From contig JARLIS010000003.1 in assembly GCA_031291615.1 (NCBI GenBank), forward strand, positions 1-64,000: 64,000 nt of DNA, given 5' to 3'. The notes under the pieces are model-generated. The model had not been told where the DNA came from. It saw only the letters and a list, made by a program, of their open reading frames with translations, and did not search any database. Positions within the stretch are counted from its first letter, which is position 1. The number at the start of each line of letters is the position of its first letter. Below, one piece after another: positions 16,446-27,252 of this stretch. The position numbers were made by a program, and so were the translations under genes. This DNA is from Parvibaculum sp. Its GTDB lineage: Bacteria > Pseudomonadota > Alphaproteobacteria > Parvibaculales > Parvibaculaceae.

Positions 16446-16477
16446 CGGCGGCAAGCGGAAGCGTTTGCCGCCGTTTT
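16446..16477 (+). terminator. Rho-independent terminator after acyl-CoA dehydrogenase
   Basis: A 12-bp stem CGGCGGCAAGCG (16446-16457) / CGTTTGCCGCCG (16462-16473) with loop GAAG and TTTT immediately after. Confidence 0.92.
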
Positions 16478-16509
16478 CATTTGGCGGACCGGCGGCGCGA
16501 AAGAGCGGC

Positions 16510-18828
16510 TTATTCGCCTGCTGCGGCTCTCTGGACCTTCGCCCTGCATAGCCGCTCGGCGGGGAAGGTCAGCGTTGCCGTCGTGCCCTTGCCTATCACG
16601 CTGTCGAGACGGAACGACCCGCCATGCATCTCGATGAGCGACTTCGTGATCGGGAGGCCGAGGCCGGTGCCGCCATGCTGGCGTGCTGTGGAATCGTCGA
16701 CCTGGCCGAAAGGCTCCATCACTTCGTCGAGCTTGTCGGCCGGAATGCCGATACCGGAATCGCTGACGGCAAGCTCAAGCGTGTCGTCCGCACGGAGCCG
16801 GACGGTAATGTCGATGTGACCGTAATGCGGCGTGAATTTCGAAGCGTTGGAGAGAAGGTTGAGCATGATCTGCCGTATCGCGCGGATATCGGCATTCAGA
16901 AGAGGCAGGTCGGAGGGGATGGCGAGACCGATGGCCTGGCGCTTGTCCGTCGTGTGCGGCCGGACGATCTCGATCGACCAGCGCAGCACTTCGGCGAGAT
17001 CGAGGTCCTGTTCCTCGATCGGATAGCGGCCGGCTTCGATTTTTGAAATGTCGAGAATGTCGTCGATGACGCTCAGCAGATGCGCGCCGCTGTCGTTGAT
17101 GTCCTTTGCATATTCGGTGTAGCGCTGCGAACCGAGAGGGCCGAAGAGTTCGTCGCGCATGATTTCCGAGAAGCCGATGATGGCGTTCAGCGGCGTCCTG
17201 AGTTCATGGCTCATATTGGCGAGGAATTTCGACTTGGCGCGATTGGCCATTTCGGCGGTTTCGGAGGCCTCGCGCAATTCCTGTTCGGAGCGAATTTTGT
17301 TGACCGCGATGCCGGCGAGCCTCGCCGCGCCGAGAAGATAGGTCGATTCCCAGGCGCTCGGCGAGCGCGCTTCCTTGTGATAGAGCGCGATCGCGCCCAC
17401 GCCGCCCTTGCCGCTACGGGACAGGATGTTCTGAAGCCAGAAGGCGCGGACGCCGTAGGTTCGCCCGAATTCGTTCACTTCCGGACCGTTCGCCGCGTCA
17501 AGCAGGTCGGAGATGATGAGGCGCTCGCTGGCGCGGGCGACCGCCTTGCCGAAAGATCCCGACTTGTTCTTCTCCCAGAAGGATTCGACCACCTTGCGGA
17601 ATTCGGGCGGAAAACTCGGCGAGGCGCAGACGGAGAGGTTCTGCTTGTCGTCGAGCAGGTAGACCACGACGTTCGTGCCCGGGTTTGCCTCTTCCGCGCC
17701 CTTGGCGACGAGCATCATGATGTCCTCGAGCGGCGCACCTGCGGCGAGCGCTTCAAGCACGCGGAACTGGCTCATCATTTCCGTCTGCGTGCGCTTGCGG
17801 TCGGTGATGTCGCGCATGTTGATGACGAAGCCGGACACGCTGGGATCGGAACGGAGGTCTGCAATCGACGCCTCGAACCAGCGATGCTTGCCGTTCTGTC
17901 CTTGCGTGAAGAACTCGAAATGCTCGCTGGTGGGCGCTCCCGGATGGGAGGCGTCGAACAATTCCATCAGACGATCGGCTTCCTGCACCGGCAGGAAGGT
18001 GAATGCGGAGAGCCCGACGATCTCCTCCGGGCGCAGGCCGACCGATCTCACCGATGGCGAAGCGTAGTTGACGATGTAGTGTTTGTCGGTCACCAGGATG
18101 GCATCGAAAGCATCTTCGACCAGCGCGCGGAAGCGCTCTTCGCGCCGGCGGAGTTCGGCGTTTGCTTCCTCGGCATGCCTGCGTGCTGATTCCGACACAT
18201 CGCGCGCCGCGGCGAGATCGGCGATGAGGTCGTTATTGTCGAAGCGCAAGCGCAGGCTTTCTTCCGCCGCGAGGCGGGATTGGCGTCCCAGGCGGGCGAG
18301 ATAGATGAAGGTCACGAGAAATCCGACGCCGACGGCCTGGAAGACGGGCGTGTCGACCGCGAGACAACCGATCAATGCGGCGCTGGCCGTGGGCACGGCG
18401 CAGCCGTAGAAAATCGCTCTCCGCGACGAGGCGGTCGCCGTGATGGTGATGACGTGGACCACCTGAATGAGGATGAGGCAGAGATTCTGGATGTCGTTTC
18501 CCTGCTGCCAGAAGATCGGCAGCATGCCCACCCAGACGATATTCATCACGAAATAGCGAAGCGCCGCCGCATTGGTCCATGCGTTCGCGTCGGTGTCCTC
18601 GGGCTTTGCGGTGAAAAACCGCCACTGAAAATAAGTGTATTCGACCTGCGTCGCGACGATCGCGAACCACCACGAAAGAATGACACCGGAGCTGTAGCTG
18701 CTCTTGAGGTAGAGGGCGAAAGCCCAGGAGACGGCCGGGTAGAAGATCGGGAGTGCGCGATAGCTCCGCAGCAGAGCTCTGAGTAATTCGAGCCCAATCT
18801 CGTTCTGCCGCGCTGCCGTGACCCTCAT
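16510..18828 (-). CDS. Membrane sensor histidine kinase (PAS-GAF-HisKA-HATPase)
   Basis: 772 residues. About six transmembrane helices lie within 30-180. A coiled linker (185-230) leads to a PAS domain (about 230-345) and a GAF domain (about 360-510). HisKA has [18 protein letters not shown] (phospho-His541), and HATPase_c has [11 protein letters not shown] (N box), SDSGIGIP and [10 protein letters not shown]. It has all catalytic boxes and no receiver. No response regulator is adjacent, so it is an orphan kinase with unknown partner. The input may be membrane- or small-molecule-derived. Confidence 0.93.
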   Translation of the reverse strand: MRVTAARQNEIGLELLRALLRSYRALPIFYPAVSWAFALYLKSSYSSGVILSWWFAIVATQVEYTYFQWRFFTAKPEDTDANAWTNAAALRYFVMNIVWVGMLPIFWQQGNDIQNLCLILIQVVHVITITATASSRRAIFYGCAVPTASAALIGCLAVDTPVFQAVGVGFLVTFIYLARLGRQSRLAAEESLRLRFDNNDLIADLAAARDVSESARRHAEEANAELRRREERFRALVEDAFDAILVTDKHYIVNYASPSVRSVGLRPEEIVGLSAFTFLPVQEADRLMELFDASHPGAPTSEHFEFFTQGQNGKHRWFEASIADLRSDPSVSGFVINMRDITDRKRTQTEMMSQFRVLEALAAGAPLEDIMMLVAKGAEEANPGTNVVVYLLDDKQNLSVCASPSFPPEFRKVVESFWEKNKSGSFGKAVARASERLIISDLLDAANGPEVNEFGRTYGVRAFWLQNILSRSGKGGVGAIALYHKEARSPSAWESTYLLGAARLAGIAVNKIRSEQELREASETAEMANRAKSKFLANMSHELRTPLNAIIGFSEIMRDELFGPLGSQRYTEYAKDINDSGAHLLSVIDDILDISKIEAGRYPIEEQDLDLAEVLRWSIEIVRPHTTDKRQAIGLAIPSDLPLLNADIRAIRQIMLNLLSNASKFTPHYGHIDITVRLRADDTLELAVSDSGIGIPADKLDEVMEPFGQVDDSTARQHGGTGLGLPITKSLIEMHGGSFRLDSVIGKGTTATLTFPAERLCRAKVQRAAAGE

Positions 18829-18980
18829 AGGAGCCTCCCCTCGGCCGCTGCGCTTGAGCCATCATTTGCGTGCCGGCCGGGTCGGCCTGCCATTTACACA
18901 GCAGACGGACGAATGGCCGGTCGCCTAGCCCACGCCTCAGGACGCCCGAACTCCGGAGTTTCCACCGGGGGGAGTAAAAT

Positions 18981-19012
18981 TTCCCTGAATTTACCCTTTT
19001 TTTGTCAGGGGA
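18981..19012 (-). terminator. Terminator after the Sel1-type lipoprotein
   Basis: On the minus strand, TTCCCCTGA and TCAGGGAA pair across about 15 bases, followed by ATTTT. The stem is short and the loop long, so strength is moderate. Confidence 0.6.
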
Positions 19013-19013
19013 A

Positions 19014-19721
19014 TTAGGTGCCGGGGGCCCGGCCGGGCGCGCTCGGGTCGACATAGGTGTCGGGAGCGACGTTCAACCTCTGCTTTTTCATCCTGACCCG
19101 GCAGGTTGCAGCCGTCTCGCCGGTCAGTTTTTCGGTCGGCTGCCAATAGGTTGGGCTCCAGGCATCCGACTGCTGGCGCGCCGCAACCTTTTCATCTGCG
19201 GTCGTGGCGTCGCGCAGGCGGTCGGACATGGTCCTGTCCGGTTCGACGCCGAGAGACAAAAGGGAAGGATTTTTGACGTAAAGATTGTTCCAGGCGAGCG
19301 CGTCCACATTGCTCTGCGCGACGCCCGTGCCGGCCGCATAGAGCTCGGACATGTGCTTTTGCGCGTCGGGCCAGCCGGCATCGGCCGCCCGCCTCAGCCA
19401 GACAACGCCGTCCGCCGTTTTTCCGGAATGGATCATGCACTGGCCGAGGGCGGTCTGCGCGCCCTCATAGCCATGCCCGCGATAGGAAAAGCAGGTGAGT
19501 ATGCTGATTGTGTTGTCGGTGCATTGGCCTGCTTCGGCCTGGGCGACGGTTTCCGCATAGAGCGTGCCCGCGGGGTCGAGCTCGGCCGGCGTCGGGATCA
19601 TATTGCCTGCGGAATCGCGCTTGTGGCCACCTCCGGCGGAACATGCGGCAAGCAGCAATGCGCCGATGCAGATCGAAGCGATTGCGACGCTGCGGGCTGT
19701 GCGGTGGCCGACGATGTTCAT
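19014..19721 (-). CDS. Sel1-repeat-type lipoprotein
   Basis: 235 residues from ATG 19721 (GGGAGAGA upstream). A signal with lipobox LLAAC (Cys about 27) is followed by one clear Sel1-like unit (TADGVVWLRRAADAGWPDAQKHMSELYAAGTGV) and a tail with a Cys that may pair with others (QCTDN..LTCF, GQCMIH). Sel1 repeats mediate protein contacts. The protein is outer- or inner-membrane-anchored in the periplasm. Partner unknown. Confidence 0.82.
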   Translation of the reverse strand: MNIVGHRTARSVAIASICIGALLLAACSAGGGHKRDSAGNMIPTPAELDPAGTLYAETVAQAEAGQCTDNTISILTCFSYRGHGYEGAQTALGQCMIHSGKTADGVVWLRRAADAGWPDAQKHMSELYAAGTGVAQSNVDALAWNNLYVKNPSLLSLGVEPDRTMSDRLRDATTADEKVAARQQSDAWSPTYWQPTEKLTGETAATCRVRMKKQRLNVAPDTYVDPSAPGRAPGT

Positions 19722-19933
19722 ACGGTTTCTCTCCCCCACGCATCGGAAAGCAGATTTCCGGCGTTTCAAGTCCAACGATTTGCTTCCGCGCGATCCGTCG
19801 CCGTTAACCGGCGTTCAGGGAGGCAAAATTCAAGACGGCCATGGTGTTGTTATTTCCTCCCGGCCGCAAGGGGCGAAGGCCGCCCGGCTGACGCAGCGGA
19901 ATTCCGCACTTCCCGGCGCTTGGCCCGGCATGT
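19722..19933. other. Divergent intergenic region, Sel1 lipoprotein / mutB
   Basis: No gene is seen. The mutB promoter candidate follows at 19934-19962. Within 19722-19933 I see no convincing promoter for the lipoprotein on the other strand. Confidence 0.35.
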
Positions 19934-19962
19934 TTGACCCATGGGCGCGCTTCTTCGATACT
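19934..19962 (+). promoter_or_regulatory. Candidate sigma-70 promoter for mutB
   Basis: -35 TTGACC (19934-19939), a spacer of exactly 17 bases and -10 GATACT (19957-19962), giving a start near 19969 and an 80-base leader. Confidence 0.55.
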
Positions 19963-20049
19963 CCGCCCGTTTTGACCCCGCCTTTGGGGCGTGCCGCACG
20001 CTTATGTTAATGTGGCGTCAGCGAAAATCCGGACGAGAGTAGAAGACGC

Positions 20050-22206
20050 ATGGCCAGTAAGAAGACGCTCAAGGACTGGGAAGCCGCAGTCGACAAGCAG
20101 ACCAAGGGGGCGGGTGTCTCCTCGCTTGTCTGGCACACGCCCGAAGGCATCGACGTCAAGCCGCTCTATACGGCGGAAGATCTTGAGCGCATCGCGGCCG
20201 AAGGCTTCGATGCGAACACGCTGCCGGGCTTTGCGCCCTTCACGCGCGGTCCGCAGACGACGATGTATGCGGGCAGGCCCTGGACCATCCGGCAATATGC
20301 GGGCTTCTCGACGGCGGAAGAATCGAACGCCTTCTATCGCCGCAATCTCGCGGGCGGGCAAAAGGGTCTTTCCGTCGCTTTCGACCTTGCGACCCATCGC
20401 GGCTATGACAGCGACCATCCGCGCGTCGTCGGCGATGTGGGCAAGGCGGGCGTTGCGATCGACTCGGTCGAGGACATGAAGATCCTCTTCGATCAGATTC
20501 CGCTCGACGAAATGTCCGTCTCCATGACGATGAACGGCGCGGTGATCCCGATCCTCGCCAACTATATCGTCGCGGCCGAAGAGCAGGGCGTCTCCCAGGA
20601 CAAGCTTTCGGGCACGATCCAGAACGACATTCTCAAGGAGTTCATGGTCCGCAATACCTATATCTATCCGCCCGAGCCTTCGATGCGGATCATTGCGGAC
20701 ATCATCGGCTATTGCTCCAAGCACATGCCGAAGTTCAACACGATCTCGATTTCCGGCTATCACATGCAGGAAGCGGGCGCGACGCAGCTTCAGGAACTTG
20801 CCTTCACGCTGGCGGACGGGCGCGAATATGTGCGCGCCGCGCTTCAGGCCGGGCTCGACGTCGACGATTTCGCGCCGCGTCTTTCTTTCTTCTTTGCCAT
20901 CGGCATGAATTTCTTCATGGAAGTGGCGAAGCTCCGCGCCGCGCGGCTCCTCTGGTCGCGCATCATGGCGGAATTCGGCGCCAAGGATCCGAAGTCGCTG
21001 ATGCTCAGGACGCATTGCCAGACCTCGGGCGTCTCGCTCACCGAGCAGGATCCCTACAACAACGTCATCCGCACCACCATCGAGGCGCTGGCGGCCGTCC
21101 TCGGCGGCACGCAGTCGCTGCACACCAATGCGCTCGACGAAGCGATCGCGCTGCCGACCGAATTCTCGGCGCGTGTCGCGCGCAACACGCAGCTCGTCAT
21201 CCAGCATGAGACGGGCATCACCAATGTCATCGATCCGCTCGGCGGCTCATACTACATCGAAAGCCTGACGCATGCTCTTGCGACCGAGGCATGGAAGCTC
21301 ATCGAGGAAGTCGAGGAGCTGGGCGGCATGACGAAGGCGGTCGCCACCGGCATGCCGAAGCTCAAGATCGAAGAGGCCGCCGCACGCAAGCAGGCGCGCA
21401 TCGACCGGGCCGAGGAAGTCATTGTCGGCGTCAACAAGTATCGCCCGGCGAAGGAAGACCCGATCGAGATTCGCGACATCGACAATGCCGAAGTGCGCGA
21501 GAACCAGATTGCCCGGCTGAAGAAGATGCGGGCGACGCGCGACGAAGCCAAATGCAAAGCGGCGCTCGCGGCCCTGACGGAAGGCGCCAGGGGCACGGGC
21601 AATGTGTTGGCGCTCGCCGTCGAGGCAGCGCGGGCGCGGGCGAGCGTCGGCGAGATTTCGGATGCGATGGAGGCGGTTTTCGGCCGCCATCGCGCCGAAA
21701 TCAAATCGATTTCGGGCGTCTATGGTCAGGCCTATGAAGGCGACGAGGGTTTCATGCGCATCCAGAAAGAGATTGAAGCCTTCGCGGAAGCGGAAGGCCG
21801 TCGTCCGCGTATGCTGGTCGTGAAGATGGGACAGGACGGCCATGATCGCGGCGCCAAGGTGATCGCGACGGCCTTTGCCGATCTCGGTTTCGACGTCGAT
21901 GTGGGACCGCTGTTCCAGACGCCGGAAGAAGCGGCGCGCGACGCGATCGAGAACGACGTTCATGTGGTCGGCATTTCGAGTCAGGCGGCGGGCCACAAGA
22001 CGCTCGTGCCTGCTCTCGTCGAGGCGCTGCGCAAGGAAGGGGCCGACGACATTCTCGTAATTTGCGGCGGAGTCATTCCCCAGCAGGATTATGAATTCCT
22101 GAAAAAGGCAGGAGCGTCCGCGATTTTCGGTCCGGGTACGAATATTCCCGCCGCGGCCGCTGAAATTCTCGCGCTGATCCGCGAGAAAAGCCGGAAAGCC
22201 GCATAA
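20050..22206 (+). CDS. mutB: Methylmalonyl-CoA mutase (large-subunit type)
   Basis: 718 residues in a single chain. The N-terminal TIM barrel (about 40-510) contains [11 protein letters not shown] and GFAPFTRGP. The C-terminal B12-binding domain (about 580-715) has [15 protein letters not shown], where DxHxxG supplies the cobalt-ligating His. It converts methylmalonyl-CoA to succinyl-CoA with adenosylcobalamin, ending propionyl-CoA breakdown. This large subunit usually works alone in alphaproteobacteria; no small mutA is adjacent. meaB lies about 1.5 kb downstream. Confidence 0.97.
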   Translation: MASKKTLKDWEAAVDKQTKGAGVSSLVWHTPEGIDVKPLYTAEDLERIAAEGFDANTLPGFAPFTRGPQTTMYAGRPWTIRQYAGFSTAEESNAFYRRNLAGGQKGLSVAFDLATHRGYDSDHPRVVGDVGKAGVAIDSVEDMKILFDQIPLDEMSVSMTMNGAVIPILANYIVAAEEQGVSQDKLSGTIQNDILKEFMVRNTYIYPPEPSMRIIADIIGYCSKHMPKFNTISISGYHMQEAGATQLQELAFTLADGREYVRAALQAGLDVDDFAPRLSFFFAIGMNFFMEVAKLRAARLLWSRIMAEFGAKDPKSLMLRTHCQTSGVSLTEQDPYNNVIRTTIEALAAVLGGTQSLHTNALDEAIALPTEFSARVARNTQLVIQHETGITNVIDPLGGSYYIESLTHALATEAWKLIEEVEELGGMTKAVATGMPKLKIEEAAARKQARIDRAEEVIVGVNKYRPAKEDPIEIRDIDNAEVRENQIARLKKMRATRDEAKCKAALAALTEGARGTGNVLALAVEAARARASVGEISDAMEAVFGRHRAEIKSISGVYGQAYEGDEGFMRIQKEIEAFAEAEGRRPRMLVVKMGQDGHDRGAKVIATAFADLGFDVDVGPLFQTPEEAARDAIENDVHVVGISSQAAGHKTLVPALVEALRKEGADDILVICGGVIPQQDYEFLKKAGASAIFGPGTNIPAAAAEILALIREKSRKAA

Positions 22207-22504
22207 AGCAAGCGTTTTGCTGCTTGATGAGGCAGCGTGGCGCGTGTGATTAAAAGCGATGCATTTATATGCGGCAAAATGGCTCGCCTCTGATTAAGGC
22301 TTGCAACATCGATATGCGTTAACTAAGTCCCGCATAACGCCGGTCCAAGAGGCTGGCAGGCATAGGCACGCGTGAGGCTCAGCGATCTCCGAGTCTCCGC
22401 CCATGGGCCTTGCTGAAAAACAGGCGTACCGCGGAGAAATTTGGGCCTCCGCTCAAGCGTGACTGTCGCACAGACTTTCCTGGCGAGATCCGGCGGAGGT
22501 GCCA

Positions 22505-22729
22505 ATGAGCACCCAAGAAAACACGCGCAAATTCGGTGCGCGTGGCGAGACTGTGGCGATGAACAAGGCGACGAAGCCCAACGCGGCTTATTACGTTTTG
22601 CTGGCGGAGCGCATTGAGGCGCTTCTGCAAGATGTCAAAGAGTCCGGCGCGCCCGCCGACGACGATCTCGTGAATCGCCTGAAATCGCTGCTCAACGAAG
22701 CGCGCAGCCATCTGCCGAAAGCGATCTAG
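22505..22729 (+). CDS. Small hypothetical protein
   Basis: 74 residues (MSTQENTRKFGARGETVAMN...). A disordered Lys/Arg-rich beginning is followed by two amphipathic helices (YYVLLAERIEALLQDVKESG; DLVNRLKSLLNEARSHLPKAI). No family recognised. GGAGGTG lies 5-11 bases before ATG 22505, and the in-frame GTG at 22499 falls within it. It lies between mutB and meaB. Its stop shares a CTAG with the converging DUF3108 gene. Confidence 0.65.
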   Translation: MSTQENTRKFGARGETVAMNKATKPNAAYYVLLAERIEALLQDVKESGAPADDDLVNRLKSLLNEARSHLPKAI

Positions 22730-23619
22730 TCGGGTCGATCCGACGATTGCGAGAGCGTTGCGCTTTTCTCTCCAAGCTTGCTTTCCGATACACGCGTCAA
22801 TTCCATCACCGCACCGCCGAGCGGCGTGCGGAGCTGAAGGCGCACGGGCATGTAGACGCGGCCGCCGTCGAAAGGCGCGAGCCATACTTTCATGCTGTCG
22901 TTCTGGCGCAGCATTTCCGTGAACTTCCTGCGCTCGATCGGCGCGACCGGCACATATCTGATGTTGCAGGCGATTGCCGTCACCGGCGCCTGAAGGCCGC
23001 GCGGCGTCATCTTGATTTCGCCCGCATAGGACAGTTTCAGATCATAGCGGCGGCGGCCGTCGAAAACGGGGATTGAGCGGTCGCAAGGATTGCCGTCTCC
23101 GACGACGGGCACGAGCGCGGCCGAAACGGGGTCCTGCGTGCCGAGCTGCTGATAGGGCATGACGTCGCCGAGATCGCCGGGTTCGTATGGCGGTTCCGCC
23201 GTCAGGCTTGGCATGCCGTCGCCATTGTAGGAGAGCGTCACTTTTCGCGCGCTGCTCTTGTCCCATGAATCCGAATTGTAGACGGCGGGTTTGACGCGGA
23301 CGTCTTCGAGATGCCCTGTGCTCGCGAGCTTGAATTCGGCTTCGTAGAAGGCGCGCGGCAGGCCGGCGGTCGAAAGATGCGTGTTCAAGCGGTAGTCGGG
23401 CCCGGAAATGGTCGCCGTCAGGCTGCCTTGCGCGAAAAGAAAGCCGCCGACGAAGACGGTGAATTCCGCCTCGACATGGTCGGCGGCGGCTGTCGGAGCC
23501 GCCTCGCGGGGGTTTGGCAGGGGCAGAGGCACGGCGGCCGCCGACAGGGGCGCAAGGGCGAAGGCCAGCATCGCGGCGGCGGCAAGGGCGCCGGCTCTCC
23601 CTCGATTCGTCATATGCAT
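22726..23619 (-). CDS. DUF3108 domain exported protein
   Basis: About 297 residues. A signal peptide (RGRAGALAAAAMLAFALAPLSAAA) leads to a beta-rich DUF3108 domain (AEFTVFVGGFLFAQGSLTATI ... YRLNTHLSTAG), with a two-Cys pair (NPCDRSIPVF, IACNIRYVP). Function of the family is unknown; it is periplasmic or outer-membrane associated. Start chosen at ATG 23619, because AAAGGG lies 8 bases ahead. GTG 23643 and ATG 23613 are also possible. Confidence 0.8.
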   Translation of the reverse strand: MHMTNRGRAGALAAAAMLAFALAPLSAAAVPLPLPNPREAAPTAAADHVEAEFTVFVGGFLFAQGSLTATISGPDYRLNTHLSTAGLPRAFYEAEFKLASTGHLEDVRVKPAVYNSDSWDKSSARKVTLSYNGDGMPSLTAEPPYEPGDLGDVMPYQQLGTQDPVSAALVPVVGDGNPCDRSIPVFDGRRRYDLKLSYAGEIKMTPRGLQAPVTAIACNIRYVPVAPIERRKFTEMLRQNDSMKVWLAPFDGGRVYMPVRLQLRTPLGGAVMELTRVSESKLGEKSATLSQSSDRPD

Positions 23620-23747
23620 TTGCGGGGCCCTTTCGTCGGACACGCCTCAGTCTTGCATGTCAGCCTGTCCCGGCTGAACCCTTGCTGAACGGGCGGTTCG
23701 ACGCCGCGCCACTGGACGTTCAGAGCCAAGGCGGGTAAGCAGCTTTC

Positions 23748-24803
23748 ATGGCTGAAGATTCCGGCGAAAAAAAGGTTCGCATGAAATCCGGCGGAGGGCG
23801 GCTGACAGGATCAAGGGGCGCCGATCCGGCTGTGCTGGCGGCGCGCATTCGCGCCGGCGACCGGCCTGCGCTGGCGCGCGGGATCACGCTCATCGAATCC
23901 ACCCGCGCCGACCATCAGGAAGCGGCGCAGGCGCTGTTGACCATGCTTCTGCCCGATACGGGCAGGGCCGTCCGCCTCGGCCTTTCCGGCGCGCCGGGCG
24001 TCGGCAAATCGACCTTCACCGAAGCTCTCGGCACATTCCTGACAGGCCAGGGCCACAGGGTTGCGGTGCTTGCCATCGATCCATCCTCGGCGCGTTCGGG
24101 CGGCTCTATCCTCGGCGACAAGACGCGCATGGAATTGCTGGCACGCGATCCCAATGCCTTCATCCGGCCTTCGCCCGCGGGCGGCACCCTTGGCGGCGTC
24201 GCCAGGCGCACGCGGGAAGCGATGCTGCTGACGGAGGCGGCCGGCTTCGACGTGGTGCTGGTCGAGACGGTCGGGGTCGGCCAGTCCGAAACGGCGGTCG
24301 CCGATATGGTCGACATGTTCCTGCTGCTCCTGTCCCCCGGTGGCGGCGACGAATTGCAGGGCATCAAGCGCGGCATCATGGAGCTTGCCGATCTCGTCGT
24401 CGTCAACAAGGCGGATGGCGATCTCGTTCCGGCGGCAAAGCGCGCGGCCATGGAATACAGGGCGGCCCTTCATCTGATGCGGCCGAAAAGCGCGCATTGG
24501 ACGCCCGAGGTGAAACTCGCCTCGGCACTCAAGGGCGAGGGCATCGCCGAAGTCTGGGCCGCGGTCGAAGCGCATCGCAAGGCGCTCTCGGCCGCCGGCG
24601 ATCTCGACCGCGCGCGCGCCGCCCAGGCTCAGGCCTGGATGTGGACCGAAATCAGGGAAGGCCTTTTTGCCGCTCTCAAGGGGAACGCGGAGGCCGCAAG
24701 GCTCATTCCCCGACTCGAGGCCGAGGTGGCCGCCGGCGCCATGACGCCGACCGTTGCCGCCAAGCGGCTGCTGGCTTTGGTTTTTGCAGGGCCGAAGGGC
24801 TGA
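23748..24803 (+). CDS. meaB: MeaB-type G-protein chaperone
   Basis: 351 residues of the SIMIBI GTPase class. P-loop GAPGVGKST, switch [30 protein letters not shown], and NKAD for guanine. MeaB/ArgK loads adenosylcobalamin onto methylmalonyl-CoA mutase and ejects damaged cofactor. The nearby mutB supports this over the older transport-ATPase annotation. It is preceded by a divergent gene, so it has its own promoter. Confidence 0.95.
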   Translation: MAEDSGEKKVRMKSGGGRLTGSRGADPAVLAARIRAGDRPALARGITLIESTRADHQEAAQALLTMLLPDTGRAVRLGLSGAPGVGKSTFTEALGTFLTGQGHRVAVLAIDPSSARSGGSILGDKTRMELLARDPNAFIRPSPAGGTLGGVARRTREAMLLTEAAGFDVVLVETVGVGQSETAVADMVDMFLLLLSPGGGDELQGIKRGIMELADLVVVNKADGDLVPAAKRAAMEYRAALHLMRPKSAHWTPEVKLASALKGEGIAEVWAAVEAHRKALSAAGDLDRARAAQAQAWMWTEIREGLFAALKGNAEAARLIPRLEAEVAAGAMTPTVAAKRLLALVFAGPKG

Positions 24804-24870
24804 AAAGAGGCTTTCCGCGTTAATTTCCCGAGGTTTTTCGGGAGTTTGGCCGCTTCCGGCTCTCCGCCCC

Positions 24871-24899
24871 TTGACTGGCCGGACCACGCCTTTTATACG
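24871..24899 (+). promoter_or_regulatory. Candidate sigma-70 promoter for rpmB
   Basis: -35 TTGACT (24871-24876), 17-base spacer, -10 TATACG (24894-24899). Transcript would begin near 24905, 55 bases before the rpmB start. Confidence 0.75.
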
Positions 24900-24959
24900 T
24901 GCCCGCCTGATCGGTTCCCGAGGGGCCGGACCAACCATTTGACTGCAAGGAAGAGACCC

Positions 24960-25256
24960 ATGTCGCGTCGTTGCGAACTTACCGGCAAGGCCGTGATGTC
25001 GGGCAACAATGTCAGCCACGCCAATCGCAAGACGCGTCGCCGCTTCCTGCCGAACCTTTGCCAGGTTTCGCTCATCAGCGACGCCCTTGGCCGTCAGTAC
25101 AGCCTGCGCATCTCGGCGCATGCGCTGCGCTCGGTCGAGCATAATGGCGGTCTCGACGCTTTCCTGCTGAAGTCGCGCACCGAGCTGCTGTCGACGAAGG
25201 CGCAGAAGCTGAAGCGCGACATCGAGAAGGCTCGCGCCGCCGCCGTCGCGGCCTGA
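24960..25256 (+). CDS. rpmB: 50S ribosomal protein L28
   Basis: 98 residues. [29 protein letters not shown] is the L28 beginning; the C-terminal half is the long alphaproteobacterial form ending [13 protein letters not shown]. It binds near 23S rRNA in the large subunit. AGGAAG lies about 7 bases before the ATG. It has its own promoter at 24871 and terminator at 25292, so it is monocistronic. Confidence 0.97.
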   Translation: MSRRCELTGKAVMSGNNVSHANRKTRRRFLPNLCQVSLISDALGRQYSLRISAHALRSVEHNGGLDAFLLKSRTELLSTKAQKLKRDIEKARAAAVAA

Positions 25257-25291
25257 TCGCCCGATCGCTTCGGATTGAACGAACAAAGTTA

Positions 25292-25325
25292 ACGGGTGGC
25301 CGGTCGGCCGCCCGTTTTTCTTTTC
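25292..25325 (+). terminator. Rho-independent terminator after rpmB
   Basis: Stem ACGGGTGGCCG / CGGCCGCCCGT followed by TTTTTCTTTT. Confidence 0.92.
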
Positions 25326-25376
25326 AGTCATGCAAGGTCACGGCTAAACTCCCGGCCAAGGCAGCAGGGGGGCTTG

Positions 25377-26060
25377 ATGCTGGACACTGGAGTGGAGCGG
25401 CGTCCGCCGCCCAAGAAAGCCGGAATCGTAACGCGCATCGTCACCGTGATCGGGCAGCTGTCGCTGCCCGTCATGGCGATTGCCGGCGTGCTTGGCGTCG
25501 CCTGGGCCGCCCGCATCGTGCCGGCGACGGATTTCCGTTTTCTTGCGGGCCTCGATCCGTCACTCGATCCGGAGGGCTGGCTCAACTGGGGCCTGCTGTT
25601 GCTGCCGGGCGTCTTCTTCGTACTCAATCTGACGAGCCGCCGGTATGGCCCCTCCATTTCGCTGGGTGCGGTCCTTGTCGCCTGGGCGGCGATCGGCGGC
25701 GGCCTTTACTGGGCGCAGTCGCAGGGGCTCATCAAATCATTCGAGCAGGATGTCGCGCCGATACGGCCTGCGGCCGCATTCATCATCGCGCTTTTGTCCG
25801 GGCAGCTCGTCTGCGTCTATATCTTCGACTGGCTGCGCGGCATTCCTTGGTGGGAAGCGCCCTTGATGGCGGCGCTTGCCGGCGGGCTCTCCTTCACGCT
25901 CCTCCTCCATGCCGCCAATGGCGGATCATGGGGCGAGGCGGAGTGGCCGCGGCTTGCCGTGCTTGCGGCGCTTCAGCTTGTCTGGGCCTTGTTGCAGCTT
26001 CTGCCCACGCTGATGCTCAGGCGCGTCATTCGCCCTGTTTCAGGATATGGGGGGGCGTGA
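25377..26060 (+). CDS. Integral membrane protein (distantly VUT/YhhQ-like)
   Basis: 227 residues with about six hydrophobic helices. The helix order and a segment such as RPAAAFIIALLSGQLVCVYIFDWLRG recall VUT/YhhQ queuosine-precursor transporters (which have SALAFLxSELxDFxVY), but key residues differ. I would call it an unassigned membrane protein. ATG 25377 follows AGGGGGG. The 3' end overlaps the phytase-like gene by 35 bases on the opposite strand. Confidence 0.65.
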   Translation: MLDTGVERRPPPKKAGIVTRIVTVIGQLSLPVMAIAGVLGVAWAARIVPATDFRFLAGLDPSLDPEGWLNWGLLLLPGVFFVLNLTSRRYGPSISLGAVLVAWAAIGGGLYWAQSQGLIKSFEQDVAPIRPAAAFIIALLSGQLVCVYIFDWLRGIPWWEAPLMAALAGGLSFTLLLHAANGGSWGEAEWPRLAVLAALQLVWALLQLLPTLMLRRVIRPVSGYGGA

Positions 26061-27135
26061 CGTCGGGCTCCTGCTTCAGGCGGAACATCATCAGATAGGT
26101 GTGCTGAAGCGGATTGAAGTTGTCGTCGGAGATTATGTAGACCCAGACGTCACCCTTGCGGTCCTGCCGGACGGCGATGCCTTCCATATTGTCGATCACG
26201 CGCCTCTGGTCGGCATCGAGCAGGACCTTGCCGTCGACGATGGCGCCGGGCTTTACGTCTTCCTGTTTTATCTGCCGTATCTGCATGCCGGCGCCCGCGA
26301 GCAGCGAGAAGCGCCGCTCGAGAAGAAGGAAATCGCCGTTCGGCAGGCGGGCGAGGTCGGTCGGCCGGTTCGGATCGTGGAGGCGCATCGAGAAACGACG
26401 CACCTTTTTGCCGTCGATGATGAAGGCGCGCACATTGCCGCGCGGATCGCGCGCATTTTCGGTGAAGGCGATGAGACTTGCCGGCGTGTCCGCCGTCTCC
26501 GGCGCGGCAACGGTCAGCGCCTCGATGCCTTCATTGGTCGGCAGCTTGCCCAGTTCGCGCTGCGTCACGATTTGCGTCGGACGCGCATCGAAGCCGCCCT
26601 TGCCAAGGTCGTAACGCCAGATGCGGTGGTGGCGCTCGAAACTGACATAAGCGTGGCCGCGCGTCGGATCGATGTTGTCGACCGCAAGTCCTTCGGCATC
26701 GCCCATGTTCTTGTTCGGGATCGGTTTGCCGTCGAGGCCGAGCATCGGCGCGATCTTGCCGTCGCCTATGCCGGAAAGGCGGCCCTTCTCGTCATAGAGA
26801 ATTTGTGCGCTCAGCCAGCGCGCCTCGTCGGAAATGGCAAGGAGCGTCGAACCGTCGGCGCTGACCGCGAGGCCGGACCAGCCGCCGAAATGTTCGTTCT
26901 CTGAAGAAATCTCGATGGTGCCGGCCCATTCAAAGGCGCCGGCTTCGGTGTCGTTGCGGTTCAGCGGATTCCAGCGCACCGAATGCGAAGAGAGATCGAT
27001 CTTGTCGGTCCCGGCGTCCGCGACTGTGGCGAAGGAGACCGAAAGCAGCGTCAGCAAGGCCAGCGCCGCCGCCGATTTACGGCCTCTCGTCAGGCCGCAT
27101 CGGTCGCCGTCCGGCAAAGAACGCTTGAACACCAT
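26026..27135 (-). CDS. Esterase/phytase-like exported protein
   Basis: 369 residues. A signal peptide (SAAALALLTLLSVSFATVADA) leads to a beta-propeller-like chain with FGGWSGLAVSADGSTLLAISD, GDAEGLAVD, NEGIEALTV and DNMEGIAVR, the recurring Gly-Leu-Ala-Val turns of the esterase-like activity of phytase family (PF13449). Periplasmic, phosphate-ester or related hydrolysis presumed. Divergent from the dienelactone hydrolase. Confidence 0.85.
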   Translation of the reverse strand: MVFKRSLPDGDRCGLTRGRKSAAALALLTLLSVSFATVADAGTDKIDLSSHSVRWNPLNRNDTEAGAFEWAGTIEISSENEHFGGWSGLAVSADGSTLLAISDEARWLSAQILYDEKGRLSGIGDGKIAPMLGLDGKPIPNKNMGDAEGLAVDNIDPTRGHAYVSFERHHRIWRYDLGKGGFDARPTQIVTQRELGKLPTNEGIEALTVAAPETADTPASLIAFTENARDPRGNVRAFIIDGKKVRRFSMRLHDPNRPTDLARLPNGDFLLLERRFSLLAGAGMQIRQIKQEDVKPGAIVDGKVLLDADQRRVIDNMEGIAVRQDRKGDVWVYIISDDNFNPLQHTYLMMFRLKQEPDVTPPHILKQGE

Positions 27136-27252
27136 TACTTCCCTCGCATGGGCTTTGCCGCTGGAACCTCATGGACGCGAGGCCGCTGCGCCGGGCATCA
27201 TATCGGGGCGGGGGCGGTTCACAAGCGACTCTACTGTCACAGGAGGCGGATG

